A DNA stretch of 64,000 nucleotides. Source: Isoperla grammatica (Eukaryota > Arthropoda > Insecta > Plecoptera > Perlodidae). Below are positions 31,649 through 44,800 of the stretch, piece by piece. The translations under genes were made by a program, and so were the position numbers. The first letter of the stretch is position 1. Each line of letters starts with the position of its first letter. The stretch lies in the NCBI GenBank assembly GCA_945910005.1, contig OX246743.1, positions 4,372,018 to 4,436,017 of the forward strand. The letters are read 5' to 3'. The notes under the pieces were generated by a model. That model searched no databases and was not told the DNA's origin. It saw only the letters and a list, made by a program, of their open reading frames with translations.

Positions 31649-33484
31649 ATGTCGGCACCCATTTATAAGAGTAAAGGTAAGAAAGATGATAGAAATTCTT
31701 ATCGGCCAATTTCTACTCTTCCGATATTGGGTAAAATAATAGAAAAATTTTTGTATAAAAGATTGCTGATTGAAATTGATTTATCTGTAGGTTTAAGTAC
31801 TAATCAGCATGGTTTCAGAAAAGGACGATCGACTCAGAGTGCTCTCTTAGCGTTCACTGATTTCATTTCGAAGAAGATTGACCGTCGAAATGGCAAGGTA
31901 GGTGCTGTGTTTGTTGATCTTAGAAAAGCTTTTGATTCGGTACCCATTTTACCTCTTTTAAAAAAGTTGAAAGCTAGATATAGTGTTAGCCCACATTTGT
32001 TAGCTATTCTCTCAGATTATTTTCTAAATAGGCAAATGTTTATAAATGTACCGAATTATTCGTCAGATTTTATAGATATTCTGTGTGGAGTTCCCCAAGG
32101 TTCAGTTTTGGGGCCACTTTTATTTATTCTTTACATTGATGATGTATCTGGTATAATGTCTGGTATATCTTATTTGTTGTATGCTGATGATTTGGTTTTT
32201 TATTTAGAAGGTACAAATACCGAAGAAATTGTCAGGAGGCTTCAAGAAATTTTAAGAAGAATGGATAACTGGTTTATGAGTCAGGAACTCAATATTAATT
32301 ATAGTAAAACTAATTTTATGATTTTTCATAAGGCTTATGATAGTACTGTGAATAGATTTCCTCAAGTGTTAACTTGTAATGGTAACATTATTTCTAGAGT
32401 ATTTGAATTTAAGTATTTTGGTGTTTATTTAGACTGTAGTCTTACTTTTAAAAGGCACTATGAATATGTTTGTAATAGGGTGTCTTCAGCAATAGGTATG
32501 ATTGTAAGAATGAAGAGATTTGTGACTGAGAGAATGCTGAGATTACTTGTTGATTCGTATGTTCACTCTATAATTGATTATTGTTTAGTTGTGTGGGCTG
32601 TTCGGCCATCTGCAGATTATATTGTGCGCCTTCAGTTGATCGTACGCAAGACCCAGCATTTATCACGCCAAGGAAGCAGCGTGTTTCTTGCCACGACGGC
32701 TACCGAAATACAACGCAAGACCCAGCATTTATCACGCCAAGGAAGCAGCGTGTTTCTTGCCACGACGGCTACCGAAATACAACGCAAGACCCAGCATTTA
32801 TCACGCCAAGGAAGCAGCGTGTTTCTTGCCACGACGGCTACCGAAATACAACGCAAGACCCAGCATTTATCACGCCAAGGAAGCAGCGTGTTTCTTGCCA
32901 CAACGGCTACCGAAATACAACGCAAGACCCAGCATTTATCACGCCAAGGAAGCAGCGTGTTTCTTGCAACAACGGCTACCGAAATACAACGCAAGACCCA
33001 GCATTTATCACGCCAAGGAAGCAGCGTGTTTCTTGCCACAACGACTACCGAAATACAACGCAAGACCCAGCATTTATCACGCCAAGGAAGCAGCGTGTTT
33101 CTTGCCACAACGGCTACCGAAATACAACGCAAGACCCAGCATTTATCACGCCAAGGAAGCAGCGTGTTTCTTGCCACAACGGCTACCGAAATACAACGCA
33201 AGACCCAGCATTTATCACGCCAAGGAAGCAGCGGGTTTCTTGCCACAACGGCTACCGAAATACAACGCAAGACCCAGCATTTATCACGCCAAGGAAGCAG
33301 CGTGCTTCTGGCCACAACGGCTACCAAAATACAACGCAAGTCAGGGCTCAGTTGGGAAGAGGATGCCTTTCGTGATTGTGAATTTGAGGAAGGTGGTAAT
33401 AATAAAGGAAACCACTCTCATGAAAATGACAGCAATAAAACTTTGACGGAACTAGAAAATAAATTATATTTTAGAAGGCAATGA
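31649..33484 (+). CDS. LINE reverse transcriptase ORF with embedded 23-aa repeat, 611 codons
   Basis: Partial non-LTR reverse transcriptase, lacking endonuclease and N-terminal regions (5'-truncated). Motifs in order: NSYRPISTLPILGK near residue 17, QHGFRKGRSTQSAL near 53, GAVFVDLRKAFDSV near 83 (motif A), GVPQGSVLGPLLFILYIDD near 143, LLYADDLVFYLEG near 173 (YADD), NINYSKTNFMIFHK, KYFGVYLDCSLTF. From about residue 333 the C-terminal region becomes ten copies of a 23-residue unit (RKTQHLSRQG...TEIQ), followed by GLSWEEDAF and a Lys/Asn-rich end. The ORF is uninterrupted. The minisatellite lies inside coding sequence and the downstream protein stays in frame. The same family, with 19 units, is at 3802-5091. 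Confidence 0.85.
   Translation: MSAPIYKSKGKKDDRNSYRPISTLPILGKIIEKFLYKRLLIEIDLSVGLSTNQHGFRKGRSTQSALLAFTDFISKKIDRRNGKVGAVFVDLRKAFDSVPILPLLKKLKARYSVSPHLLAILSDYFLNRQMFINVPNYSSDFIDILCGVPQGSVLGPLLFILYIDDVSGIMSGISYLLYADDLVFYLEGTNTEEIVRRLQEILRRMDNWFMSQELNINYSKTNFMIFHKAYDSTVNRFPQVLTCNGNIISRVFEFKYFGVYLDCSLTFKRHYEYVCNRVSSAIGMIVRMKRFVTERMLRLLVDSYVHSIIDYCLVVWAVRPSADYIVRLQLIVRKTQHLSRQGSSVFLATTATEIQRKTQHLSRQGSSVFLATTATEIQRKTQHLSRQGSSVFLATTATEIQRKTQHLSRQGSSVFLATTATEIQRKTQHLSRQGSSVFLATTATEIQRKTQHLSRQGSSVFLATTTTEIQRKTQHLSRQGSSVFLATTATEIQRKTQHLSRQGSSVFLATTATEIQRKTQHLSRQGSSGFLATTATEIQRKTQHLSRQGSSVLLATTATKIQRKSGLSWEEDAFRDCEFEEGGNNKGNHSHENDSNKTLTELENKLYFRRQ
32645..33334 (+). repeat. 69-bp coding minisatellite, 10 units
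   Basis: Exactly 10 x 69 bp, highly uniform, in frame within the reverse transcriptase ORF. Bounded by CGCAAG at 32645 and 33335. Confidence 0.93.
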
Positions 33485-33615
33485 TCGAACGACAATATCC
33501 CACATTTGCATTCACGAATCGGAGGATATGTAGGAATGAAGGGTAAAGAGAAGTAAAAATACTATTAATTTGCTTTGGATATATATTTTATATTTTATTC
33601 AATATTTTATTATAC

Positions 33616-34105
33616 AATATTTACGATAAAAAAATTCATATCGATATCGCGGATATAATTATCGATATCATATCGCGATATGGACTTTTTTGAACACGGT
33701 ATCGATATCGCCGATATCGTAATTTTTTCTTCAAACCAGCTAGAGGCCACTCATTATAAACAATTTAATGTAAATAATTTTACGTCGAAATGTTTTACTA
33801 TGTGCGTCAATTTGTGTGTTGTATTATTAAAAATGTATCCACAAAACAGCGATGTTGTGATTGGCGTGACGTGACGTGAGTGAGTCCGCGCGACGAAAGG
33901 CGAGTAGGTACCAACGCGAATGTTGCAGTGTATGTATCACAAAGATGCAGAACCACAACACTACCTGACTTTTTTTATTGACGATAGTTGACACTTGATC
34001 GATATCGCGAAACGTACGATATATTAATTCTATATCGATATCGAATTAATTTTCTATTATCGATATCGTATCGAATTATCGATATCGTTGGGCAGTCATT
34101 ATTTA
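33616..34105. mobile_element. ATCGATATCG-rich foldback insertion, 474 bp
   Basis: The segment 33624-34097 interrupts sequence that is continuous in copy A (near 5384). It starts and ends with blocks of TATCGATATCG in opposite orientation and finishes CGTTGGGCAGTC. Flanks AATATTTA and ATTATTTA (one mismatch) suggest an 8-bp target duplication, so a hAT-type MITE is plausible. Confidence 0.6.
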
Positions 34106-34109
34106 GACC

Positions 34110-35250
34110 AATATTAAAAATGTTTAGTATAGGCTACTCTATTTTGCGTGTTTTTTTTAAGCTCTTATGCCAAGATGGCTATTTAAGCCATCCTTTTGAC
34201 TTACTATTCAATATATAATGGCTTCCTTTTCTGGCCTGCTCATATCATTGGGCAGGGAGTCAATATAAAACATAAAGGCAGCACATCTAAAAAGATGTAA
34301 CTTGTTAACATTTTGTGCTTACAATATTTTGAACAAGTTTTGGATAACGATAATTTCTTTAAATAAATTGTCGATGACAATAATGACAATTTTTGGATTA
34401 TTTTTTATAAATTACTAGATTCAGCAAAGGTACTTGATATGGACTAGACAATCCAATACAAGAATATAAACAAACACATAACTGAATGTAATTGCTTTGT
34501 GAAACAATCATTTCACATAACCCAAGAAAACACAATCCATTTCAATTATTTGAACAAAGTGTTTCTCAAGCTTCAAAATTGTTGCTTCTTTTAAAATTTG
34601 AGTCTTAACACATTCCTGTAATAATTAATTAATAAATATAATATAATATTACGAGCAAATGCTCATTTATAATATATCTACAGTTATGTCCGTCACTATT
34701 TCGATTAATATGTCATATTATTTTCGTTTTTGAAATACCCATAGAGATATCAAAAACACGTGTTCAAAGATCACGCCTTCATAGACAAGTCAACATATAA
34801 TATAACAAATCAATTTTAATCATCCGTCCAAAGATGAAGATTTCTGCTTTTATGCTTCAGTTCAGAGGATACCTACTAAGGATGCACAAAGTTAAAATAG
34901 CAATTATCGATAATGGAAAAAATGACTGCATTATCGACCGATAATATTGAGCGATAATAAAATTACAAACATGAATCATCATGAACATCATCAACATCTT
35001 TTACAGATTCCGTGTATGTGAATTGGTTCGCCTAGCCGAGCGCATAACAATATAGCAACATTCATGGACACATCTCACGTGATACTGTCTAGAGTAACCA
35101 CACATGAGGCCCGAGGCCCAGTATCTTACAAAGGCTCTAGAAAAAGAAAATAATGCATAACGAACATGTTTTTTTGTTTAAAAAAAAACCAACCACTCGT
35201 TAGTGTTTATATTATCGATTATCGAAATGTTATCGAATATCTAACTATTG
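34110..35250. other. 3' flank of protease gene B
   Basis: AT-rich; the block 34140-34400 matches 5430-5690. TTATCG-type short repeats occur at 34895-34950. No exon seen. Confidence 0.4.
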
Positions 35251-35576
35251 GCCCCTCAAAATAGACTAGACGCATTCTGGTGGCAAGACAATAAACTACT
35301 ATAAGGATGAGTTTATCTGTCAATTGTTCATTGTTGCTTTATTGTTAAATCATCAATGGCGCAGATAAGGGTGTTGCTTAGCAGCGCTATCTATGTGTTA
35401 GTTTGAGAAGAGGACTCAAAACTAACATAGATAGCGCTGCTAAGCAACCTCCTTTCAGCGCCATTGATGAATAATAACAATACAACAACAATGAAAATTG
35501 ACAGCTAGACCACTCCTAATAGAAGTTTATTTTCTTGCCACCAGAATGCGTCTAGTGTATTTTGAGTGCTCTATTG
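35245..35576. mobile_element. 320-bp foldback element with CTATTG flanks
   Basis: The ends (CTCAAAATAGACTAGACGCA on the left; TGCGTCTAGTGTATTTTGAG on the right) are inverted copies. A second inverted pair (TTGCTTAGCAGCGCTATCTA with its complement) occupies the centre. CTATTG lies on both sides (35245-35250 and 35571-35576). Copy A lacks it near 5935. Confidence 0.7.
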
Positions 35577-35590
35577 TGTGCGTCGCCCTT

Positions 35591-35596
35591 TTTAAT
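35591..35596 (-). terminator. possible poly(A) signal of gene B (ATTAAA)
   Basis: ATTAAA on the minus strand about 140 bp beyond the stop codon; conserved in copy A. Confidence 0.35.
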
Positions 35597-35735
35597 ATTA
35601 AACATTTGCAATGATACACAATGATGAGCGGAACCTCTTTCCCCAGGTCCACCCAAGTTGTTTAATAACGCAAATCATTGACCCCAATATCCACATGAAA
35701 TTTTGTATGGACGCTCAGCCTTCAACGTGGACGAT

Positions 35736-35882
35736 TTAGACGCCAGAGCTTTGTTTCACCCAGTCCCTCAAGTTGGCAACGCGCGAGAAGACGCCAGGTC
35801 GGCCCGCCAGAGCGCAGCCCACGCCCCACGACACTACCCCCACCAGCTTCCCCCCACACAGCATGGGGCCACCAGAATCACC
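35736..35882 (-). CDS. gene B exon 6 (Ser195 exon)
   Basis: 147 nt including TAA. It follows TTTGCTTTCAG. Reads [20 protein letters not shown], then [30 protein letters not shown] supplies Ser214-Trp215-Gly216. Confidence 0.88.
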   Translation of the reverse strand, partial: GDSGGPMLCGGKLVGVVSWGVGCALAGRPGVFSRVANLRDWVKQSSGV

Positions 35883-38800
35883 CTGAAAGCAAATACAGAC
35901 CGTTAGACAGGCCACGCCCCACGACACTACCCCCACCAGCTTCCCCCCACACAGCATGGGGCCACCGGAATCACCCTGCAAGCAAACACAGACCGTTAGA
36001 CAGGCCACGCCCCACGACACTACCCCCACCAGCTTCCCCCCACACAGCATGGGGCCACCGGAATCACCCTGCAAGCAAACACAGACCATTAGACAGGCCA
36101 CGCCCCACGACACTACCCCAACCAGCTTCCCCCCACACAGCATGGGGCCACCAGAATCACCCTGCAAGCAAACACAGACCATTAGACAGGCCACGCCCCA
36201 CGACACTACCCCCACCAGCTTCCCCCCACACAGCATGGGGCCACCAGAATCACCCTGCAAGCAAACACAGACCATTAGACAGGCCACGCCCCACGACACT
36301 ACCCCCACCAGCTTCCCCCCACACAGCATGGGGCCACCAGAATCTTCCTGCAAGCAAACACAGACCAATAGACCGTCGGGTTCTTTCCTGCTTTCACTGC
36401 AGGAGGTTCAGGCATCGAATCCAGAAATTCCGTTCGTGTTTTTTTAACCGTCTGAAAAAAGTGTTCAAATTGTATAGGTCCTACGTTATTATTAATATTT
36501 TTTTTTTTTGTTGTTGCAATACATACAAACTCGAGCCTGGCGTTTACAACGTGTACTGACATAAATGTCTAGCATTTCTCTGGGCTTACCTTATAAAACT
36601 CTACTGGTTACTATTTAATTTATTGTTTATATAACTTTTTCCAAAACCAACTGTTGATGCTATGTACGGTCGTCAACAATTTATACTCATCCCAGCATTC
36701 GCTCTACTGCTGCCTTATCGTGGTGGGCAGGTTAGTAAAGTTTATGTTTATTTGTTTGTTGGCTCATTTAGCCATTTTTTACATTCAGATACAATTATGA
36801 CCTTGATACAACACACTCCCAATTACAATATCACACTTACAATATTTGATTAAGATTAAAAAGACCCAATTTGGAACTCACACAACTTACTTTTTCCATT
36901 GCTTCAAACACATTAAGGCAGGGGTGCCCAACTTAATTTAGAAGTGGGCCACATGGCATAATTATTCAAAGTTGGCGGGCCACATATATACACGTATATA
37001 GTCTGGTTATTCTATGTCCTTACCAATTTTCCCGTGTGAAAGTGGTCTCTCCCCCACTGCTAGTAATTGTGTGCAACAAGAAAACTAGCGCGGACAGACG
37101 CTTGATTCTGATTTGGGGTTGTACCTTCTTTTTAAACATACTGTGCTGCGATACAAAATTTTTCATAAGTTAATTTGCCTTTTCAATTCGAATTAATCCT
37201 TTATTTATGTATTTATCACACTCGTTTTTGTGCTTCGAGTCATGATACCTTTGCAAGATCACAACTAAAAGGGTGAAACATATTTGCGGGGACATTTGGT
37301 TAACCAGTAGCATTGGTTGTCTGTGCCAGACTCCTCGCCAATTAGTAAATCGGACGTCGCCACAGAAAACAATAATACCACCCGTTCCTCGGCTTCCAAG
37401 AAACTTGGCTTGACCGAAAACAAAACTAGAAGTACAAAAGAATTCTGATAATTGTTCGCTGCGAAGTCTAAAATATAGTTATGCACATATCTACCGAATA
37501 AATTTCAAAACGATCTGCTTTCAGATAAAACTGATTTTTTTTTCGTGGGTTTAGTCGTGAGACAAGAAAGTAAATGGGAGGTGTGGGCCAGATGAAATGG
37601 CTTGGCGGGCCGCATGCGGCCCGCGGGCCGTATGTTGGGCACCCCTGCATTAAGGTATTGGCATAGGCCTAATATTACATAGAAAAATAAACAAATCAAA
37701 ACCACTGTATAAACCTAAGATACTTAAATTACATCCATCATATCATTAATCTAGTTAGTACATTTTAATTTAAATAAGCCCAGACTCTTTATATCCTTTA
37801 TTACACTTGGTAATTTGTCAAACTCCTTGCCACCCGCTATACATACCGAGTTTTGCCATTTGCTTACTATTACATGTAACCCTAAAAGCGTTGCCTTCCT
37901 TCGGCTCCCCTCGTATTTATATTATGAACCTGTCTGATACATCTCATTTCAGCAAGATAACCTGGCATCATAATGTTTCTAATTTTAAATATAAAAACTA
38001 ACACTAAGAAGATTTATTAATTTTTTGCACTTAGCCATTCTAAAGCACCTAGCATCTGTGCTATTGGAGTTACTTCCCTACATCTAATTATTCACCTCAT
38101 GGCTTTGTTTTGTAGCACCTGTAGTCTATACACATCATTTTTTCCTATAGTTGGAGTTTCCTAGTGTGCTTTGTTGATCTCGAGAGTTACGTCGGCGGAA
38201 GCGTATGCTTCTGGTATAGGGCCACCTTAGATGGACAGGTCGAGGGGGAAAAAGCCAGACGAAATGCCGTCTACTCCCCCGTATTTTCGATGCCTATGAC
38301 GACCACGGCGATGGCAATGGGACTGATCCGGCCGACGTCATATGACCTTGGTGTCGGGTACGTTGTAAACACCAAATACCAATGAACTAACTACAAAATA
38401 TAAACACTTATACTATTCACTTATTCTATGTAGTCGGAACGTCCGGTCACATTATATCTTATGTTGTCGGATTCACCACGCACAATTACGCGTGTCCTAC
38501 TTGGAAACGGGTTTGGGGTTACGCAACACGAACAGCCGGGTCCAGAACGCATCGCAGGAGCGTCTTCAAAGTCATCATATGTGGGGAAAAAATGACGATT
38601 GTCTGTTTTGATAGAAATTGAAATTCAATTAATTCCGGCTGTCAAACACACGAACGCAGGTTCGAGGTTAAGGTTAGCTAGTCTTACAGGTGGGTCCGTG
38701 CGTAAGTTGCCTAATTCAATTGAGTAGCCCAGGTCAATAACAGGCCAGGATCAAATACCACGATGCGAGGATATGATAAAAACTATCGTGGCTGTCATTT

Positions 38801-41800
38801 GTGACTAGGCCTAACATCTTTGAAAATGTGTAGTCTTTTGCCGCGCGGCAAGATAATGCGCGGTGACCAATCACAGCGTTGTTCGTCGCGATGCTGCCGC
38901 GCGGCAAGATAATGCGCGTTGACCAATCACAGCGCTGTTGTGACTGATATCAAAGACAGTGTGTGCGTACCTTACACGACCCCACGCCCCCTGAAGTACG
39001 CCCGGCACAGACCATCCGGTCAGTGATGTCATATGACATGTACGACAGCTGACAGCGAGTCTGGTCTACCACGGGGACAGGGACAGCCTGCAGCTGAGAG
39101 GACAGGGACCCTCCGGCCTGAAAACAAACGTTGCTTCAATTCGGGACAGCGACAGTGAGCCTTGACCACCACGGGAACAGAGACAGTGAGCCTTGCCACC
39201 AGAAGGACAAGGACAGTGAGCCTAGACCACCACGGGAATAGGGACAGTGAGTCTAGTCCACCACGGGAATGGGGACAGTGCACGGGGATAGGGAGAGTGA
39301 GCCTGGACAACCACAGGGCAGGTACAGAGACAGTTAGTCCTCCACGGGGACAGAGACAGTGAGCCTGGTCCACCACGAGGACAGAAACAGTGCATCTGGT
39401 CCACCACGAGGACAGAGACAGTGAGTCTGGTCCACCACGAGGACAGAGACAGTGAGCCTGGTCCACCACGAGGACAGAAACAGTGAATCTGGTCCACCAC
39501 GAGGACAGAGACAGTGAGTCTGGTCCACCACGAGGACAGAGACAGTGAGCCTGGTCCACCACGAGGACAGAAACAGTGAATCTGGTCCACCACGAGGACA
39601 GAGACAGTGAGTCTGGTCCACCACGGGGACAGAGACAGTGAGTCTGGTCAACCACGGGGACAGCACAGGGTCAGCGAGATGCTCACCTCGGTGGTGCCCC
39701 AGCCAGTGACGTCACAGACAGTGCCGGTTTCGACCGCTTCACCCTGGGTGGGGAGGGTGACGGGGTAGTGGGGGGGGGGGGGGCAGCTAGATACTCACCT
39801 GTGTGGTGCCCCAGCCAGTGACGTCACAGACAGTGCCGGTTTCGACCGCTTCACCCTGGGTGGGGAGGGTGACGGGGTAGGGGGGGGGGGGGGGGCAGCT
39901 AGATACTCACCTGTGTGGTGCCCCAGCCAGTGACGTCACAAACAGTGCCGGTTTCGACCGCTTCACCCTGGGTGGGGAGGGTGACGGGGGCGACGCCGAC
40001 TCCAAAGACAAATGGCGTCGACACCTGAAAGAGACAGACGACAATAATTGAGCATCTCAAAACGTCTAACAGATGGCAGGACGGTTTATTGCTGCCAAGT
40101 CCGGCCGTACTACACTTTGTACGCAAAGCAACTAAACTCACTTTGCAGCTTTTCGGATCCAGCAACGAGAGATCCCGCCATCTCTGGTACTGGTACTAAT
40201 AGCCTTTATCTTCGATGAGTTCCCCCGTCATAGCTTACTAGAGTTACACAAGTAATGGCGCACCCATTTTACGCCCTTTACAGGCTGCTACCTGTGCTTA
40301 CAGGCTTCTACCGGCGCTCACAGGCTGCTACCGGCCCTCGCACGCTGATACCACCCTTTACAGGCTGATACCGGCCCTTACAGGCTGCTACCGGCCCTGA
40401 GGGAGGCGGATAGTGGCAAGAGAGTGAGAACGTACCCTAAGCAGCGCCAGGTCGTAGTCGAATGTCGCGGGGTTAAACTGGCTGTGCGTGATGACTTGTT
40501 GCACTGAGTGTACACTCCCCCCCGCCCCTAGCAGGCTGCTACCGGCCCTGAGAGTGATGGAGCTGGAAGGGCCGGCGCTGCAGTGGGCGGCCGTGATGGC
40601 CCAGTGGGCGCTGATGATGGAGGCTCCGCAGTTCGGGAACCCATTGGACTCCAGCGACAGCTAAACAGTGAGACATCATCATTAGAAACCTCTGTTCACC
40701 GTGTTTTCAGGCCTACCTTGGCTATCACGACACACGTTTTGTTATACATATTAAAAATAGTTTCAGTTTCAATTTTAATAGAAATAACTAACCGACCTAA
40801 TTCAAATTAAAAAAATTTTACGGTTTGATGTTTGTAAAAGCGTGTTCGTTAATCGTTATTCTCGGGCCTCATGTTATGATTGTGTTCCGTAATGTCGACC
40901 GTTCTCGACCAGCGCGACCGTAGTACCTGATACTATGGACCTTACTTTATGATCTTACTGAATGCAACCAGCTTGATTACCCTCACACATTGTCACGCCA
41001 GATGTATCCAAGTAATGTGGCTAAATCGTTATGCGCTCGGTTATAGTTGAGTTGAGATACTGTAAGAATGACGACCCCCTTCTTATCCCCTCCACAGCTA
41101 CCCGACCCCCCTCAACTCCGTGACAACCTGACAAAATGAAATACGTAACTGAAAATCAGTTTGTTTCAATTATTCAGTTTTTTGGCTCACGGCGTTGAGG
41201 GGGGTCGGGTAGCAGGGGAGGGGATAAGGAGGGGGCTGTCATTCTTATGGTTTCTCAACTATAGCGACGCAATATCGCGGTATCTCATGTGGGTAAATTT
41301 ACTATTGATCGATAATGCAGTCATATTTTCGATTATAGGTATTTTATATGTTATCGTTGTGCATCGCTAATTTCTTCTCAACTCTAACCCTGTATACTAC
41401 AGTGGAATCAGCGTTGGGAAACATAGTGGATGAATGGAGCCTCGACCTGTTGTTCCCTCTCGTCCCATGCTCTTTCCACCCCACTCAAACGGCATCTAGA
41501 AAACATTGACTCTACCCATTGTAACATTTTAGTGCTCTGTAATTGTTCGCACTTCGATTACCGTAGACTTATGTTTCTGAGATTTCTGTAATCCTTTTTT
41601 ATGGCCGCTTCTAGCGGGTACAATAGGGTCCGACTGCATTCATCTACTGTGGTTCTCAAGGATGATTGAACTTTAGGGCCTAGACTGCATTAAAAACATC
41701 TGTACTACTCTGGTCTGGCCGTATTGATAGTTTGCATGTGATGTCACAGCGACCATACTGGTCTCATTAATCATTAAAGAAGATGAACGGGCATGATTTT

Positions 41801-44800
41801 TAAATTACATAAAAGCAATGTTTATGATTAAAAATATACGTTAAATTACGATAAAAGTCACATATTCACAAACAAATCATATTTTTTTTTAAACCACTTC
41901 TAAATTAGTTTTTCGTTCCTAACACAATTGGCTTTAACTGTTTCTCCATGGCAACATAAAGATAGCACCAGTATGGCCGCCAAGCACATACATTGTTGTA
42001 AGTGTCCTGCAAACCATCTGATGTTTTTTATGTGTTAACCTATATTCTTTATCTCTTACACTGATTTACTTGGTAAAAATCAATAACGTAAGCCAGTCGG
42101 CCCCTACACCTAGGGGCACCCATTATTGCTATGGATTTGTTTTGTTTATGGGAAATAACATGCAAACAACTGTTACCTTGGTAACAATGGGCGCCCCTAG
42201 GTGTAGGGGCCGACTATGAATTCCAACCTTGTCTTAATATAAAAGATGTGTTTCAAACAATGTCATTTTGTTAAAGAAACAAGGCAAAATAAATAAATAA
42301 ATAAATAAAATACAAACACTCAACGTAGCCCTAAAAATAGCTGTGTGTGTTGAAGGCCATGGCCGTGTTCTCATTACTGTCTGAGAGCGTTCACAAATCA
42401 CTAATCACCCGCTTATTTGCAACTAATCTGAAACTGCGTTCAGTGCTTGCTGAGTTATTCGTTCAGTCTATACTACGCATTATGGAAACGTTTCTTTGGA
42501 AGTTGGAACAACTTGTAGGCCTATGTGACATTGCACACAACCAAATCGTAGCCGTTGTTTAGCTCGCAATATTAAACTTATTATTATTAACGGTATTTGA
42601 ATGATATAATCAATATATTAATCAGCTAAATGGTCACTTAGTTAAATTTGATGTGATTGCCAACATAACCATGCACGTGCCATTGTAATTGTAATTGTGA
42701 TCTTGAACTAAGATAAATGTAAAAAGAAATTAAAATAAAAAAATTATGTAAATGTTGTATGTAAAATGAAATGTAATGTAATGTAATGATAATAATAAAT
42801 AAAAAAAATAAAATAATAATAAATCTGTGCAAAAAAAATTGGCTTACGAACGTTTCAAGATATGGAAATAACGATTAATACTGCTACTTGGTTTTGTATC
42901 AGCTAAAATAATGATGAATGTGAAACCTGTACAATATTGAAACTATTACGGTTGGCATTTTTTTTTTAATCAATTCAAAACTGTATAAATGCGCTAAGGA
43001 AAAAACAATCATAACAATTGGAATGTTTGAAATTTTGTCAATTCATTGTTTCTGATACAAAACCAAATCATCGCTATGAATCACCTCTTAAAAATCTACA
43101 AGCGTTCTCAATATATCAATAAAAAACTTTTACTTAGCGAGTTAGGTACCCGATCTAATTCTTTTCGGCCTTTTTCTGATGTTTTATAATTTCATCTCAC
43201 GTTGAGTTGACAGCGGGTAACAAAAAGCTTCATTGTTCAAACAACCTTACAGGAGTTAATATTCGGCAAAAAAAGTTGTGTAATGATACCCATGATCATT
43301 ATCTTTAGGCCTCCCTGCTGTGCACCAGCTTCAAAGTCGTTCCACAGCGACCTTGTGGATACTGACGTCATAGATGAGTGAGACAAAGACCAACCACATG
43401 TCAGTATTTAAGATAACCACTCGTTGACTGGCTTCGACTAACTCATTTATGACGTCAGGATTCAATTGTGAGACCTAATTACTTAATTTACCCTTTCAAT
43501 CCTGACTTTTTTTCAGCAGATTTACTTTATTGAAAAAATGTTTTATTAAATTGTTTGATTTTTTACGTATTTTTTTAATTTAAAAACATAAATTTGTGTC
43601 ATCATGTTTTGTTTTTTTTGTTAATTTTTGTTGCATAATACATTTTTTTCAAAAGTATTTGAAACTAGTTTTGTTTCCTTTTAAGAATTAAATTAAGTTT
43701 TAATAAATGGAATTTCTAAAATTTTCTTCTTTCATATTTTTACTTATGCAAGTTTCAATTTTGAAAGGGTTGTAAAATGTTATATTATTTACACAATTGA
43801 CGCGAGAAAAAAATATTTGATTTCCTTTAAATATTCATTATTCTGAAACCGGGGTCCAAGTTATCTAGTGCAAGAAATTTTTATTGTCCTACTATACACT
43901 ACATTTTAGTTTACAACCCTTAACAAGTGGGGGCGCAAATATCCAACTTGCACACGGGCCCCGTCATTTTGAGTAACGCCAATGTTTAGATATGTCACGT
44001 ATAAGTTAAGAGAAGTTGGTTTCTTTATATGTAAGTTAAATCTATTTCTTTTCACGGAAAATGACACAATGAAATATGTTCAAGAGATTTATCATCAACA
44101 AAATATCAAAGTCGATGTACTGATAAATGTACCAGGGGTCTGAGGGGCACGAGGAGTTATGTAATCGACTCATCTGAGCTGTAGTATTACTTGAGTAGTG
44201 CCTCAATGCTGTAAACCCAACTTGCCTGATATGGGTATTGTTCAATACTGACGTCACTTCCACCAATGATTCTTCCGTCGAAGGTTTTCGAGAAATCACC
44301 TAAAAGAGAAACACAGTATTGTCCAAATTAACATTTTACCTGATTTCGTAAAAAAATTAACAAATGTGTGAATCTACGTTGTAGTATACTACATAATGAG
44401 TAATATTTAAAAACGGTACTTTATATTTATTTAAATTGAGTATTTTTAGTTATAAAAATGATATACGTTGGACAATAAACACCATCACATATTAAACAAA
44501 ACACAATCTATATAGCTTTTAATAATCTTAAATTATATAATAATGTACATAACCATATCACAAGGTAAATTAATGTTAATGGAAAATATGTCAACAAAAT
44601 TATGCAACACAAAATCATTATTTTATGCTGAATTAAGAATGTTTGACAAATTGCCAATACATTTAAAAAATATTAAAATAAAAAACTTTCAAAACAATAT
44701 TGAAATTATTATGAATTGTAATAAGTTGTAACTGTACTATATGTATTTGGGTCAACGATAATGTTATCAGATACTTACGTACGCGAGTGTGCGTGAGCAT

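Larger units (their letters stand above)
40845..43425. other. B-specific 2.6-kb block in intron 2
   Basis: Absent from the collinear part of gene A (around 25950). Holds two foldbacks (41043-41264 and 42095-42215), an ATAA run near 42291-42308 and AT-rich DNA. No coding signal; probably several stacked insertions. Confidence 0.5.

Noticed and set aside
44200..44230. GT donor (TTGG before GTTTAC) for exon 2 in place of the GC donor
   Set aside because: It would insert ASW into the conserved YPYQ-LSL region, the site is weak, and the equivalent GT in copy A is out of frame. Kept only as an alternative.
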